Below are positions 16,060 through 24,140 of a stretch of DNA of 64,000 bases, one piece after another. Position 1 is the first letter of the stretch, and every line of letters begins with the position of its first letter. The notes beneath the pieces are model-generated. The model was not told the origin of the DNA, searched no databases, and saw nothing but the letters and a program-made list of their open reading frames with translations. Source of the stretch: a virus; the IMG/VR virus record IMGVR_UViG_3300020172_001601, positions 1-64,000 of that record. The stretch is one strand, 5' to 3'. The position numbers and the translations under genes are program-made.

Positions 16060-17202
16060 ATGAGTTCCGTTGTCGAATTTCTAAAGCGATCTGCCGAACG
16101 TAACGGATTTGCCCGTGAGCGGTTTGAGGAACGCAAAATCCCTACTGACCATAGCAACTTAATCGTTATGCCGTTCTTTGGCGATTTAAGAAGCACTATG
16201 GTTATGTCCAGTCTATTGCTTCAACGATATAGACAAGAAGTCAAAAACTCTAAGTATTTCATTCTTGCTTCTTGGCCAGGGTTCCAGGGCATATTCCCTT
16301 ATGTGGATGAATATTGGGCCATCAATGATGAGGCTCACATTAAGAAGTTCTACGAACAGTCTGATGGTTTTAGGAACAAGTCCGACTTAACAACGATTTA
16401 TACTCGCAATCTCAATGAGTTCTTTCGTGACGTTGTTGATTACAAAGAATTGATCCCATATTACCAGAATGGTTTCACAAGTCAGTTCTTTGAAAAGTTC
16501 AGCACCACTAAAAGGTTCCTTCCTTTCGTGCCGTCCTCGACAGCATTAGGCAAAGACTTTAATCGGGAACTATCCACAAAGGCTGGCTACAAGGTATTCA
16601 TTCATCCTTCGATATTCGCCAAGCAATGGCATATCGGCAGAAGTCAAAATGTTCGCACTAAACGAGAGTTCTGGACTGAACTGGTTGAGAAGCTCTTGGC
16701 GAACAATTATGTCCCTGTTATTTGGCAAAATTATCTTTCCTATGATATTTCGCAAGAATTCGTAGGTCGATGCCTATTTATAGGAGAGACAGATGTGGTT
16801 CGTGTCTTATCGGCGATGCGGACCACGGGCTGTGTTCTGGACGTGTTCAATGGTTTGTCACGTCTGGCAATATTGGCCCGATGTCCATTCGTAGCCGTTG
16901 ATGAGCGTTCTAGGTATACGAACCTCAAAGAATACGAGATTGACGACTTGTGTGCCTCGGACATTCCGAAGGAATATATTTTCACTTTTTCCACTATAAT
17001 ATCAGACGGCAACCCATACAACTGGAGCCAGGATATTTTCCAGTCGATATTGAAAAAGTTGGATAATTTCCTGCCTGAGTTAAACCGAGACGAGTGGCCT
17101 TCGACGGGTGAAACCACTGAGGTCGTACCGTATAAAGAGTATGTGCGAACCAACGAGCGAATCAAGCTCGGCACACGACTTTTGAAGATTACTAGAGATT
17201 GA
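16060..17202 (+). CDS. GT-B-like glycosyltransferase
   Basis: 380 residues from ATG 16060, chosen because GGAGGT lies five bases upstream. It has the same overall plan as the preceding gene, without the zinc ribbon: N-terminal LIVMPFFGDLRSTMVMSSLLL, central KVFIHPSIFAKQWHIGRS, then ELVEKLLANNYVPVIWQNY and AMRTTGCVLDVFNGLSRLAI. The order suggests a distant GT9/GT-B fold. It is probably the second enzyme of the same glycan pathway. Confidence 0.6.
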   Translation: MSSVVEFLKRSAERNGFARERFEERKIPTDHSNLIVMPFFGDLRSTMVMSSLLLQRYRQEVKNSKYFILASWPGFQGIFPYVDEYWAINDEAHIKKFYEQSDGFRNKSDLTTIYTRNLNEFFRDVVDYKELIPYYQNGFTSQFFEKFSTTKRFLPFVPSSTALGKDFNRELSTKAGYKVFIHPSIFAKQWHIGRSQNVRTKREFWTELVEKLLANNYVPVIWQNYLSYDISQEFVGRCLFIGETDVVRVLSAMRTTGCVLDVFNGLSRLAILARCPFVAVDERSRYTNLKEYEIDDLCASDIPKEYIFTFSTIISDGNPYNWSQDIFQSILKKLDNFLPELNRDEWPSTGETTEVVPYKEYVRTNERIKLGTRLLKITRD

Positions 17203-17216
17203 TTAAGGAGCCTAAA

Positions 17217-17492
17217 ATGGCGTGCAAAGTTGAACTGCGTGATCTGCCACCTAATGCAAGCTGGCAGGAAAGAGATATTGCCTTCAAGAAGATGTTTTCA
17301 GTCTTCAAGAAACAGGTTGCTGAGGCAGGAATACTGCAACAGTGTAAGAAGCACGAATTTTATGAAAGTCCTGGCGAAAAGAAACGCCGCAAGAAGAAGG
17401 AATCCCATAACGCACGGCTCAAGGCCAAGCTCCGGGAAAGTTTCCCAGAGCGAAAGCCTAAGAAAGATACCAAGAACAAAGGTGATAAATGA
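17217..17492 (+). CDS. rpsU: Ribosomal protein bS21
   Basis: 91 residues from ATG 17217, with AAGGAG upstream. bS21 features in order are VELRDLPPNASWQERDIAFKKM, a FKKQVAEAGIL helix, the near-invariant HEFYESPGEKKRRKKKE, and a long basic C-terminal helix. bS21 binds the 30S platform near the anti-Shine-Dalgarno helix and affects initiation. Phage-encoded bS21 is known in large phages, where it is proposed to replace the host copy. It is four bases upstream-overlapped with the ribbon-helix-helix gene and close to peptide deformylase. Confidence 0.93.
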   Translation: MACKVELRDLPPNASWQERDIAFKKMFSVFKKQVAEAGILQQCKKHEFYESPGEKKRRKKKESHNARLKAKLRESFPERKPKKDTKNKGDK

Positions 17493-17773
17493 GTACCGCT
17501 AAGAAATCCAATATTATGAGCCTATCGGTTGATCTTGAAATTCAAGATCGACTGAAGGCGGTCGCAAAGAAGCGAAATGTCAGCGTTTCTAAATTGGTGC
17601 GTGATATGGTTGAGAAAAACCTATCATCTACCGATGAAGACGTGGACACGGTTATTTTCAAGGTTCCCAATAGTGCCAAAGTCACAGAGGTTGAATTGCG
17701 TAAGTGGTTGGCACCACGGATTGAAAATATTGTCAGGGCATTGGCTATGGACGTTGCCAACGGCAGGGGGTGA
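17489..17773 (+). CDS. Ribbon-helix-helix (CopG/Arc-type) DNA-binding protein
   Basis: 94 residues. Residues ~8 to 50 read as a beta strand then two helices (NIMSLSVDLEIQDRLKAVAK, NVSVSKLVRDMVEK), the RHH_1 pattern of dimeric transcription regulators. The C-terminal ~45 residues are unassigned. ATGA-coupled to bS21. It probably binds a palindromic operator, but which promoter it controls cannot be told. Confidence 0.8.
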   Translation: MSTAKKSNIMSLSVDLEIQDRLKAVAKKRNVSVSKLVRDMVEKNLSSTDEDVDTVIFKVPNSAKVTEVELRKWLAPRIENIVRALAMDVANGRG

Positions 17774-17782
17774 TGATACAAT
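17754..17782 (+). promoter_or_regulatory. Sigma70-like promoter giving a leaderless deformylase mRNA
   Basis: TTGCCA (17754-17759), 17-base spacer, TACAAT (17777-17782). ATG 17789 is six bases after the -10, where transcription would begin, and no ribosome-binding site precedes it. Confidence 0.55.
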
Positions 17783-17788
17783 TTCCCA

Positions 17789-18292
17789 ATGAAACCAAAA
17801 GCCGCACCCCTTGCGATAGTTCCCGTAGCCGATATTCCACAGGCGGTGGATGTCCCTGTCGATAATTTACTTCCTGTCTTTCGCACCATCACGCAGATGG
17901 AACAACTTTGCACAGCACAAGAAGGAATTGGCCTATCAGCGGTTCAGGTAGGCATTCCCTGGAAGTTATTTATCGTCCAAAGAGGCCACGGTTACGAATA
18001 TTACATCAACTGTGAGTATAATGGCATTGGTGAAAAACAAAAATCTATCGAAGGATGTTTATCTCTTCGAGACTCGCAGGGCAATTTGCGACGATTCGAG
18101 GTTGACCGATATTCCTCGATTGCCGTAAAGGGCAAGCAACTGAAAATATCATCCGACTCCCCTTCTTTGGTTTTGGATGATGTGGATCACATCGAACACG
18201 ATCTATATGCAGTTGTTTTTCAGCACGAGATAGATCACCACAATGATGTCCTTATCAGCGACATTGGCACCGAAGTCGAACTCACGAGGTAA
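17789..18292 (+). CDS. def: Peptide deformylase
   Basis: 167 residues with all three family motifs: GIGLSAVQ at 46-53, EGCLS at 88-92 (Cys90 as metal ligand) and HEIDH at 146-150 (His-Glu-x-x-His). It removes formyl groups from new N-termini. Phage versions are known from marine myoviruses, where they are thought to support maturation of particular proteins. The ATG sits just after a TACAAT box with no ribosome-binding site, so the mRNA is probably leaderless. It lies in a translation cluster with bS21. Confidence 0.95.
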   Translation: MKPKAAPLAIVPVADIPQAVDVPVDNLLPVFRTITQMEQLCTAQEGIGLSAVQVGIPWKLFIVQRGHGYEYYINCEYNGIGEKQKSIEGCLSLRDSQGNLRRFEVDRYSSIAVKGKQLKISSDSPSLVLDDVDHIEHDLYAVVFQHEIDHHNDVLISDIGTEVELTR

Positions 18293-18297
18293 GATAT

Positions 18298-18573
18298 ATG
18301 CTCAGTCAGAAACAATTGCGAGATGTTTGTTTGGTGTACGACACCACTTTTCAGAAGTGTCGATATTTGTCGCAGGACGAAAACGATTACACCAAGTTTT
18401 ACTGTTTGAAGAAAACGGCCAGAGCCAACGATATTGATGTTGAGTTGGACGACTTCATTCGTGACGCTCGGAAGAAGGGCAAAGACCCACGCAAAGAAAA
18501 TGTTCCCTTGGGAGATAATTGCCAAGGGTATCCATTGTTGCGACATATCGAACAAGGCTACGACAAGCCATAA
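18298..18573 (+). CDS. Hypothetical small cysteine-containing protein
   Basis: 91 residues with four cysteines (about 11, 21, 36 and 75) spread too widely for an ordinary zinc ribbon. It contains QKCRYLSQDEN and GDNCQGYPLLRH. Family not recognised. It follows peptide deformylase by five bases and is closed by a terminator that begins at its stop codon. Confidence 0.7.
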   Translation: MLSQKQLRDVCLVYDTTFQKCRYLSQDENDYTKFYCLKKTARANDIDVELDDFIRDARKKGKDPRKENVPLGDNCQGYPLLRHIEQGYDKP

Positions 18574-18600
18574 AAAAGGCCCGCATTTCTGCGGGCCTTT
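18572..18600. terminator. Bidirectional intrinsic terminator
   Basis: An 11-bp stem (18575-18585 with 18590-18600) with a TTTC loop. On the minus strand it is followed by a run of six T, so it ends the lipoprotein gene well. On the + strand the T-tract is short (CCTTT), so it also serves the 18298 gene but less strongly. Confidence 0.85.
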
Positions 18601-18604
18601 CCAT

Positions 18605-19111
18605 TTACTTTGCCATTGATTTCTGAAGTCGCATCAGCATGTGATATACATGGCCTTCCGACTCTGTATTCATTGCTGCTCGAAGTACATTGTCGTTTAG
18701 CACCGGATCGTTGAAGCGGGCGATTTCTTTCGCCATGATTTCAGCGGTCTTTTCGCTTTTGACCGCACGATCTCGATACCAATAAAGTAGCATCCCGATA
18801 ACGGCCAGAGAGAACACGAGAATCAAAGCCCCGTCTCCCTGGAGAATTTGTACGCCACTGTTCTCGTTTCGAGACAATGAGGCGTTCAAGTTAAGAAGTC
18901 CATTCTGAACTTCCTTTAGTTGACTGTTCTGTATTTCGGCTGATTGCTTTAGCTTGCCAATTTCGGCCATTACGCCGTTTTGGTTATTGCGTATTTCGTC
19001 AATCCTACCGTTGTTGTTGTCGATTGGCGAGTTGTTCCGTGGGTTTAGGTTTGCGCATCCGCTCATTCCGACCGACAGAGCAATCACCAGAATTGTAAGA
19101 ATCCTTCTCAT
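18605..19111 (-). CDS. Lipoprotein with coiled coil and transmembrane segment
   Basis: 168 residues from ATG 19111, chosen because TAGGAGG lies ten bases upstream; the longer frame to 19210 has no ribosome-binding site. The product begins with a lipoprotein signal (MRRILTILVIALSV) and a lipobox MSGC, so it is lipidated at about Cys19. A Gln/Asn-rich coiled coil with NGRIDEIRNNQNG repeats follows, then a hydrophobic helix near residues 105-125 (ALILVFSLAVIGMLLYW). It spans or bridges the envelope; a spanin-like or exclusion role is possible but unproven. Confidence 0.8.
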   Translation of the reverse strand: MRRILTILVIALSVGMSGCANLNPRNNSPIDNNNGRIDEIRNNQNGVMAEIGKLKQSAEIQNSQLKEVQNGLLNLNASLSRNENSGVQILQGDGALILVFSLAVIGMLLYWYRDRAVKSEKTAEIMAKEIARFNDPVLNDNVLRAAMNTESEGHVYHMLMRLQKSMAK

Positions 19112-19136
19112 GGTGTAAATCCTCCTACAGTATGTA

Positions 19137-19165
19137 TTGACAACCCAAAGTTTTTCTCGTATCTT
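19137..19165 (+). promoter_or_regulatory. Sigma70-like promoter before the 19212 gene
   Basis: Consensus TTGACA (19137-19142), 17-base spacer, TATCTT (19160-19165). It faces away from the lipoprotein gene and drives the operon that ends with the indoleamine-dioxygenase-like gene. Confidence 0.65.
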
Positions 19166-19211
19166 TCTCACCAACCACCCCTCTACGCCAGACCAAAAAG
19201 GAGGTTGCAAT

Positions 19212-19700
19212 ATGGCGCAACAAAAATGGCAGGATGCAGACCTGGATTACGACGAGATCGAAGTTCAGGGTGGCGATGAATCGCCGGAAGAATATACGCC
19301 AGAGCAAGAACGTGCCATCAAGGTCTTTGCCCAGGATTTCTACAGTGATGTGAAAGCCCTGGCTCGACAATATATGGAGCAGTTCTTTCAGGATAAGATG
19401 CTTCACTGCGGCGGCAAAATTCCCAAATCACTTCTCTTCGCTGAACGCCGGGTTTCGATGGTCTTGAATTACGATATAATCAAGGGCGTCGAGCGAGCAT
19501 ACAAATATCTTGAACCCACATTGCGGATTCAAGATGTCGAATCCGCAAAGCAGACAGGTGAGGCCACAGACGATATTAAGCTCGTCAATGAAACCCTCAG
19601 TTTACTCGCTCGGTCAGGCATCCCACAGCAATTTGCTGGCGGTATGATGTGCTTGTACTTAGAGTTTATTGAGGGCGTCCATATTGGCACAGAACCGTGA
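19212..19700 (+). CDS. Hypothetical protein, first gene of the IDO-like operon
   Basis: 162 residues from ATG 19212 (AAGGAGG upstream). The N-terminus is acidic (DLDYDEIEVQGGDESPEEYTP), followed by predicted helices with LARQYMEQFFQDKML and VNETLSLLARSG. No known domain recognised. It overlaps the next gene by 32 bases and shares the TTGACA promoter. Confidence 0.75.
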   Translation: MAQQKWQDADLDYDEIEVQGGDESPEEYTPEQERAIKVFAQDFYSDVKALARQYMEQFFQDKMLHCGGKIPKSLLFAERRVSMVLNYDIIKGVERAYKYLEPTLRIQDVESAKQTGEATDDIKLVNETLSLLARSGIPQQFAGGMMCLYLEFIEGVHIGTEP

Positions 19701-19986
19701 TCTCAGTTTCCTAGCTCGACAATGGGAAACTGTTGAACTGCCCAAAGAGAAGAAGTATTTGCTCAGATACTTCAATACGCCGCTTCAAGCGGCCTTCTTA
19801 AAGTACGTCCACATCTTTGGAGATTACTCTAATTTCGTTGACCATACTGGCCTAGCAAGTAGCCCTCGATGGCTCGCAATCCTGTACAATAGATTGCAGA
19901 CATTGCAAACACTACACCGTGAAGCTAGGGCTAATATGGATATGACGGCCCTGGCTCACATTGAATCAGGGAATTACAAATTATGA
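19669..19986 (+). CDS. Hypothetical helical protein in the IDO-like operon
   Basis: 105 residues, mainly predicted helix, rich in aromatic residues (RQWETVEL, YLLRYFNTPLQAAFLKYVHIFGDYSNF). The start is uncertain: the open frame begins at 19669, 32 bases inside the previous gene. It overlaps the IDO-like gene by four bases (ATGA), so the two are coupled. Function unknown. Confidence 0.65.
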   Translation: MRASILAQNRDLSFLARQWETVELPKEKKYLLRYFNTPLQAAFLKYVHIFGDYSNFVDHTGLASSPRWLAILYNRLQTLQTLHREARANMDMTALAHIESGNYKL

Positions 19987-21170
19987 GCATGTGGGATATT
20001 ACAGATCGTGGGTTTCTAGGCGTGGCCGATCCACTCGTTTCGCTCACGGCTAAAAACGAAAAGTATATTCCAGCCGCCGTTAGGTTGGAAAATATTGCTT
20101 CTGTTTTGCCGTATTGGATTGAAGAAAGATGTATACGAGAAGAACTCGTACACAACCTGCGTGAGATTGCCCCGTTGATTGATGGTGAGTTTTTACTGAA
20201 TCAAGATGAGGTAAAAACCGAACGGCTGATGCACCTGTATTCCTATATGGCCAGTGCTTATGTCTTCGCTAGACATGAGAATGCCGCCACGAGAATACCG
20301 TCAGAGATCGCTGTTCCACTTACTATGGTCGCTGAAAAGCTAGACCGCAAACCGATCCTTTCTTACGCTTCATATTGTTTAACCAATTGGGAGCGTATAG
20401 ACCCTAATGATGAAATCAAGTTGGGCAATATAAAATTGCTTACAAACTTTTCATCGCCAGAGTCGGGAAAATCAGATGAGGACTGGTTCATTCTGGTTCA
20501 TGTCGATATTGAAAATTGTGCTGCCGATGGTGTTGGTGCCTGTAAACAACTTTTGGAAAATCCCTGGAAGCAAGGCAACGAAGTTCACAATATTGTCACG
20601 GCCAACGATATTCTTACCAAGATTTTCGTCAGCTTGGCGAAGATGAATAAGACAATGGCAAAGATGCCAGATGAATGCAGTCCAGACAATTACTTCCGAT
20701 GGGTGAGGCCGTATATCTTCTCGTTCAATAACATGGTCTATAAAGGCTGTTTCCAAGATCAGCCAATTACCTGTCGAGGGGAAACCGGGGCGCAAAGTAG
20801 CATCATTCCTGCTTTTTTGGCGGCTCTCGAAATCAACCATCAGGATTCCATGCTGACGCATCACCTTATGGAGATGCGTGATTACATGCCAGCCCCTCAC
20901 CGACGATTTCTTTCAAATCTTGTGATCCAGACAGCGAATAATTCCGTTGTGGGGGTAGGTCTGCGAGATTTTGCTCGGCGTGACCCGGTGTTGAAGGACA
21001 TCTACAACGAGTGCGTCAATGAGATTATTGCCTTCCGAAACAAGCATTTCGAGTACGCAGTCAACTATATCTCCAAGAAGGTTGAAAATCCTTCCGGGAC
21101 GGGCGGTACGCCCTATGTCCCGTGGCTGAAACAACTTAGAGAAGAAACCGAGTCACACCTGATCCCGTAA
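19983..21170 (+). CDS. Indoleamine 2,3-dioxygenase family haem protein
   Basis: 395 residues, close to the length of cellular IDO. Family blocks in order: FARHENAATRIPSEIAVPL (~95-113), ILSYASYCLTNW (~125-136), DWFILVHVDIE (~167-177), RGETGAQSSIIPAF (~265-278), MRDYMPAPHRRFL (~298-310), the FRNKH segment with proximal-haem-ligand candidate His355, and GTGGTPYVPWLKQLREET (~372-389). IDO opens the indole ring of tryptophan with O2, giving N-formylkynurenine. The main motifs are kept, so it is probably folded and haem-binding; the true substrate is unknown. It is the last gene of a three-gene operon. Confidence 0.93.
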   Translation: MSMWDITDRGFLGVADPLVSLTAKNEKYIPAAVRLENIASVLPYWIEERCIREELVHNLREIAPLIDGEFLLNQDEVKTERLMHLYSYMASAYVFARHENAATRIPSEIAVPLTMVAEKLDRKPILSYASYCLTNWERIDPNDEIKLGNIKLLTNFSSPESGKSDEDWFILVHVDIENCAADGVGACKQLLENPWKQGNEVHNIVTANDILTKIFVSLAKMNKTMAKMPDECSPDNYFRWVRPYIFSFNNMVYKGCFQDQPITCRGETGAQSSIIPAFLAALEINHQDSMLTHHLMEMRDYMPAPHRRFLSNLVIQTANNSVVGVGLRDFARRDPVLKDIYNECVNEIIAFRNKHFEYAVNYISKKVENPSGTGGTPYVPWLKQLREETESHLIP

Positions 21171-21176
21171 GTTTGC

Positions 21177-21205
21177 TTTACAGCACGGCAAAATCAGGGT
21201 AGAAT
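21177..21205 (+). promoter_or_regulatory. Sigma70-like promoter of the PspA module
   Basis: TTTACA (21177-21182), 17-base spacer, TAGAAT (21200-21205), located seven bases after the IDO-like gene and 41 bases before ATG 21247. It starts the three-gene membrane-stress-like unit. Confidence 0.65.
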
Positions 21206-21246
21206 TGCGGCGTTGACACACAGAAAATTAGACGGGAAGCACAAAT

Positions 21247-22455
21247 ATGCTCAAGCGCTTAATGAGTCTCTTTTTGATGGCGAGTATGATTCTCGCAACC
21301 ATGCCAGAGGAGGCTTTTGCTGGGAAAGGAAGGTCTTATTCTTCCGGCAGAAGCTCGTCGTCGAGTCGGTCTTCGTCCTCGTCCTCGTCAAGTAGTCGTC
21401 CTTCCGGCAAGTCGTACTCTTCTGGTTCGTCCAATAAGGGTTCGTCGTTTGCTACGAAACCGAGTTCGCCGCCCAGCAAGCCATACTCGCCGCCCCAGGC
21501 ATCGAGTCCTAGTGGCAAGAAGTATTCTTCAGGGAGCAGCGCACCACCGGCTGCAAAGTCCAGTCCCCCAGCGGGCAAAAAATATTCATCTGGAAATTCG
21601 TCGCCGCCTGTAAAGTCGAGTCCACCGCCAGTTGCATCTGGTACGGATGGCAAGAAGTATTCATCAGGTTCACCGGGATCGCCACCACCATACACACCGG
21701 GAAAGCAATACACAGCCGGAAGTCCACCGCCATCAACTGGACCGCCAGTTGCCAATAAGTCTGCTGACGGCAATAGTCGTAAGCCAAGTGGTAGTGGGTT
21801 CGGCAATGCAATGAGCAGTGACGCCAAGCGTGTTGAAAGTCAGAAGCGATACGAGGCAGCAACCACTCCGAAGTCAACATATACGTCAAAGGGTGCTGAT
21901 GGCAAAGTCGTTCAGCAAACAATCAAGCCAGATTCTCCCCAGGTTCAAACTGTTCGTCGGAGTGTCACTCATGAACGATATGTGACCTACGACAATCGTG
22001 CCAGTGTGTTTTATGGTGGATACAGCCCGATGTATTATCATGACCCATTCAGCCCATTTTTGATGGGATGGATTATGTCTGATGCCATCAATAGCCATCA
22101 ACGGGCAATGTGGATGTATCATCATCAGCCAGTGTCGGCGGGTGGCACGATTGACGACGCTCGGTATGCTGAAATGCTCAAAAAGGATGCAAAACTACAA
22201 GCTGAGATTGACCAATTGAAGGCGCAGAATATTACTCGTGATCCGAGTTATGTGCCGCCTGAAATGGCCGACAATCCTGACTTGATGTTCAATAAAGATT
22301 TCGTGGATGCTTCTTACAATCCTGTAGAAGTAGAAGCGAATACTCCATCGGGGAGTAGCGGAGCAGGGGCATTCTTCTTCTGGATGTTCATCGTCTTCGT
22401 GGTGGTTGTTGTTGGTGGCTTGGCCGTCTACTTCCTGTTCATGAAGGAATACTAA
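21247..22455 (+). CDS. Secreted Ser/Pro-rich repeat protein with C-terminal membrane anchor
   Basis: 402 residues. A signal peptide (hydrophobic ~5-20, cleavage near AFA-GK) is followed by ~170 residues of Ser/Pro/Gly low complexity with repeated GKKYSSGSS and PSSPP units, then VTHERYVTYDNR and a Tyr/His-rich central stretch (YYHDPFSPFLMGWIM). A C-terminal hydrophobic helix (~375-397) ends with a short basic tip. It should be a membrane-anchored envelope protein. It heads an operon with a possible DUF2491-like protein and PspA, suggesting envelope stress (inference). Confidence 0.75.
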   Translation: MLKRLMSLFLMASMILATMPEEAFAGKGRSYSSGRSSSSSRSSSSSSSSSRPSGKSYSSGSSNKGSSFATKPSSPPSKPYSPPQASSPSGKKYSSGSSAPPAAKSSPPAGKKYSSGNSSPPVKSSPPPVASGTDGKKYSSGSPGSPPPYTPGKQYTAGSPPPSTGPPVANKSADGNSRKPSGSGFGNAMSSDAKRVESQKRYEAATTPKSTYTSKGADGKVVQQTIKPDSPQVQTVRRSVTHERYVTYDNRASVFYGGYSPMYYHDPFSPFLMGWIMSDAINSHQRAMWMYHHQPVSAGGTIDDARYAEMLKKDAKLQAEIDQLKAQNITRDPSYVPPEMADNPDLMFNKDFVDASYNPVEVEANTPSGSSGAGAFFFWMFIVFVVVVVGGLAVYFLFMKEY

Positions 22456-22458
22456 GCG

Positions 22459-23163
22459 ATGAAATTGTACGAGCTTCTGTTGAGAAAGATCGGCTTGTGG
22501 AGTGATTCCTCTCAGCCAGCCGAGGTCGATAAGGCCCAAGAGGATTTGATTTATAATCCCATCGGTTGTAAAATCGGTGGGGTGGTCAAGATCGACTCTT
22601 TGGACTTTCGAGATCATCGGTTTACGGTGAGGGAGATTCGAGAATACTCTCTGTCTCTCGGCGGGAACAAACACCGTATGGTCGATTATGTCCTGTTGGC
22701 CCGTCCCATCGGGAAGCCCGACTTCACTTGTCGGCTCCGTATTGTGCCGAACCCGGACAGCAAGAGCAAAACGACGCATCGAGCGTTGCTTATGTCGCTG
22801 TACGACGATCTGGCGTACAATGAGGGCCTTCATGAAGTCGTGAAAGATGACACGAAGAAGTTCGTGATTGATGATGACACCGATCCGAACAACATCATTC
22901 ATGATGAGTTTTGGCGGGTGAATGATGTAGGAACTTCCTACGTCAGCAACATCAAAATCCTTGCTGATTCCGATGGGAGTGGCAAGGTGGACGAGAGTGA
23001 AGTCTCCAGAGGTTCAGTCGAGTTTTGGGATTACTCCCGAAACACCGACATGGACGGCGTTGAAGTCGAAGAGTTCGTCTTCGTGGAGATGGACAAGAAA
23101 GATGGTTGGTTCAAAGTCTGGCGTGGGTCTGAGGTCAACCCGGAACGCATCGACGTGTTCTAA
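22459..23163 (+). CDS. PspA-neighbour protein, possibly DUF2491/YjfK-like, with EF-hand-like loop
   Basis: 234 residues, soluble. NPIGCKIGGVVKIDSLDF near the N-terminus and DEFWRVNDVG plus GSEVNPERIDVF at the C-terminus recall the DUF2491 proteins encoded next to PspA-family genes in bacteria; the match is from memory and weak. Independently, DSDGSGKVDESE near residue 173 fits a DxDxSxxxxxxE calcium-binding loop of EF-hand/dockerin type. It lies between the secreted repeat protein and the PspA homologue. Confidence 0.5.
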   Translation: MKLYELLLRKIGLWSDSSQPAEVDKAQEDLIYNPIGCKIGGVVKIDSLDFRDHRFTVREIREYSLSLGGNKHRMVDYVLLARPIGKPDFTCRLRIVPNPDSKSKTTHRALLMSLYDDLAYNEGLHEVVKDDTKKFVIDDDTDPNNIIHDEFWRVNDVGTSYVSNIKILADSDGSGKVDESEVSRGSVEFWDYSRNTDMDGVEVEEFVFVEMDKKDGWFKVWRGSEVNPERIDVF

Positions 23164-23222
23164 AGTTGCCCCGGCGTCGGGTGTCAACGTGATTCAAACT
23201 TCTCACAAAGGGGATTCTGGTT

Positions 23223-24014
23223 ATGAGTATTTTCTCTGCAATCGTGTTGGGTGGTGTGGTTCTTTTGGTGCTGGCAGCAGTCAGCCCTCCGGCTCGTCGG
23301 TTCTTCAAGGCCCTTGGCCTTTGGGGTGGGGCGCAGGCCGATAAGAGTGCTGAAGCGGTGTTGAATGCTGACCCGCTGGGAGTTCTCAAGACGCAGATTG
23401 CCAATGCTGCCGAGAACGGCAAGCAGGCCAATTCTGTGGTCGAGGCTGCTGCCAAGCAGTTGATTTCTTTGGAAAATCAGATTGCTGATGGACTGAAGGA
23501 GCAACAGCGACTTACCAATCGCATCGAGTCGGTTTTGGCAAAGGGCGATCCGAACAAGAACGCTCCGAAGTATGCCGCTGATCTTGCTCGTGTCGAAGAA
23601 AACCTGGGGATCAACCAGGAACAGAAAGAGCTTGCTCAACAGCAGTACGACGACAACCTCAAGTTGGTCGAACGCTTCGAGCGGGAGATTCAAGAGGCCC
23701 GTAAGGACGCCGCTGATCTCGGTCTGCAACTTCAGCAGTCTGAAGCTGAGAAGAACCTGCACCAAATGTCGGCTTCTCTCAAGGACAAGTTGAATGTGGG
23801 CGACTTGGCTGCTGCTCGTCAGCGTGTCAAGGACCAGATCAACTCCAACAAGGGTTCTGCCAAGGCTGCTCGTGACCTGAACCGGGTCGGTCTGGCCGAA
23901 GAGGAAGACGAAGAGTTGGAACGCAGTGTCGCCGCCGATGCTGTTCTGGCTCGCTTTAAGAAAGCCGATGGTGCTGATGCCGGTGGCTCCGGCTCCACCT
24001 TTTCTGGTAGCTAA
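23223..24014 (+). CDS. pspA: PspA/IM30 (ESCRT-III-like) family protein with N-terminal membrane helix
   Basis: 263 residues. An N-terminal hydrophobic helix (residues ~4-22) is followed by long heptad-rich helices (ADPLGVLKTQIANAAENG, QNRI-type and EERY-type segments such as YAADLARVEENLGINQEQKELAQQQYDDN). The tail is acidic, then Gly/Ser-rich. PspA/Vipp1 proteins polymerise on damaged inner membrane and preserve the proton motive force. The extra transmembrane helix differs from classic amphipathic PspA. The gene ends 70 bases before a strong terminator. Protecting the infected cell's membrane is an inference. Confidence 0.8.
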   Translation: MSIFSAIVLGGVVLLVLAAVSPPARRFFKALGLWGGAQADKSAEAVLNADPLGVLKTQIANAAENGKQANSVVEAAAKQLISLENQIADGLKEQQRLTNRIESVLAKGDPNKNAPKYAADLARVEENLGINQEQKELAQQQYDDNLKLVERFEREIQEARKDAADLGLQLQQSEAEKNLHQMSASLKDKLNVGDLAAARQRVKDQINSNKGSAKAARDLNRVGLAEEEDEELERSVAADAVLARFKKADGADAGGSGSTFSGS

Positions 24015-24083
24015 GGCCAGCTACCCGAACTTGGAAGTCGGAATTGATTATCCAAGTATTGTGAAGCCTAAGAAGTAACTTGA

Positions 24084-24113
24084 CCCCGCTGTGGAAACAC
24101 AGCGGGGTTTTTT
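24084..24113 (+). terminator. Intrinsic terminator of the PspA operon
   Basis: 10-bp GC-rich stem (CCCCGCTGTG with CACAGCGGGG), GAAA-type loop and six T. It separates the PspA unit from the CTAAATA-driven genes downstream. Confidence 0.95.
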
Positions 24114-24126
24114 CGTTTATGGCACT

Positions 24127-24133
24127 CTAAATA
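24127..24133 (+). promoter_or_regulatory. CTAAATA late-type promoter before the 24141 gene
   Basis: CTAAATA lies seven bases before ATG 24141, directly after a terminator and with no -35 or ribosome-binding site. It matches the core of T4-type late promoters (TATAAATA). The transcript would be leaderless or nearly so. Confidence 0.6.
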
Positions 24134-24140
24134 TCAAGTA

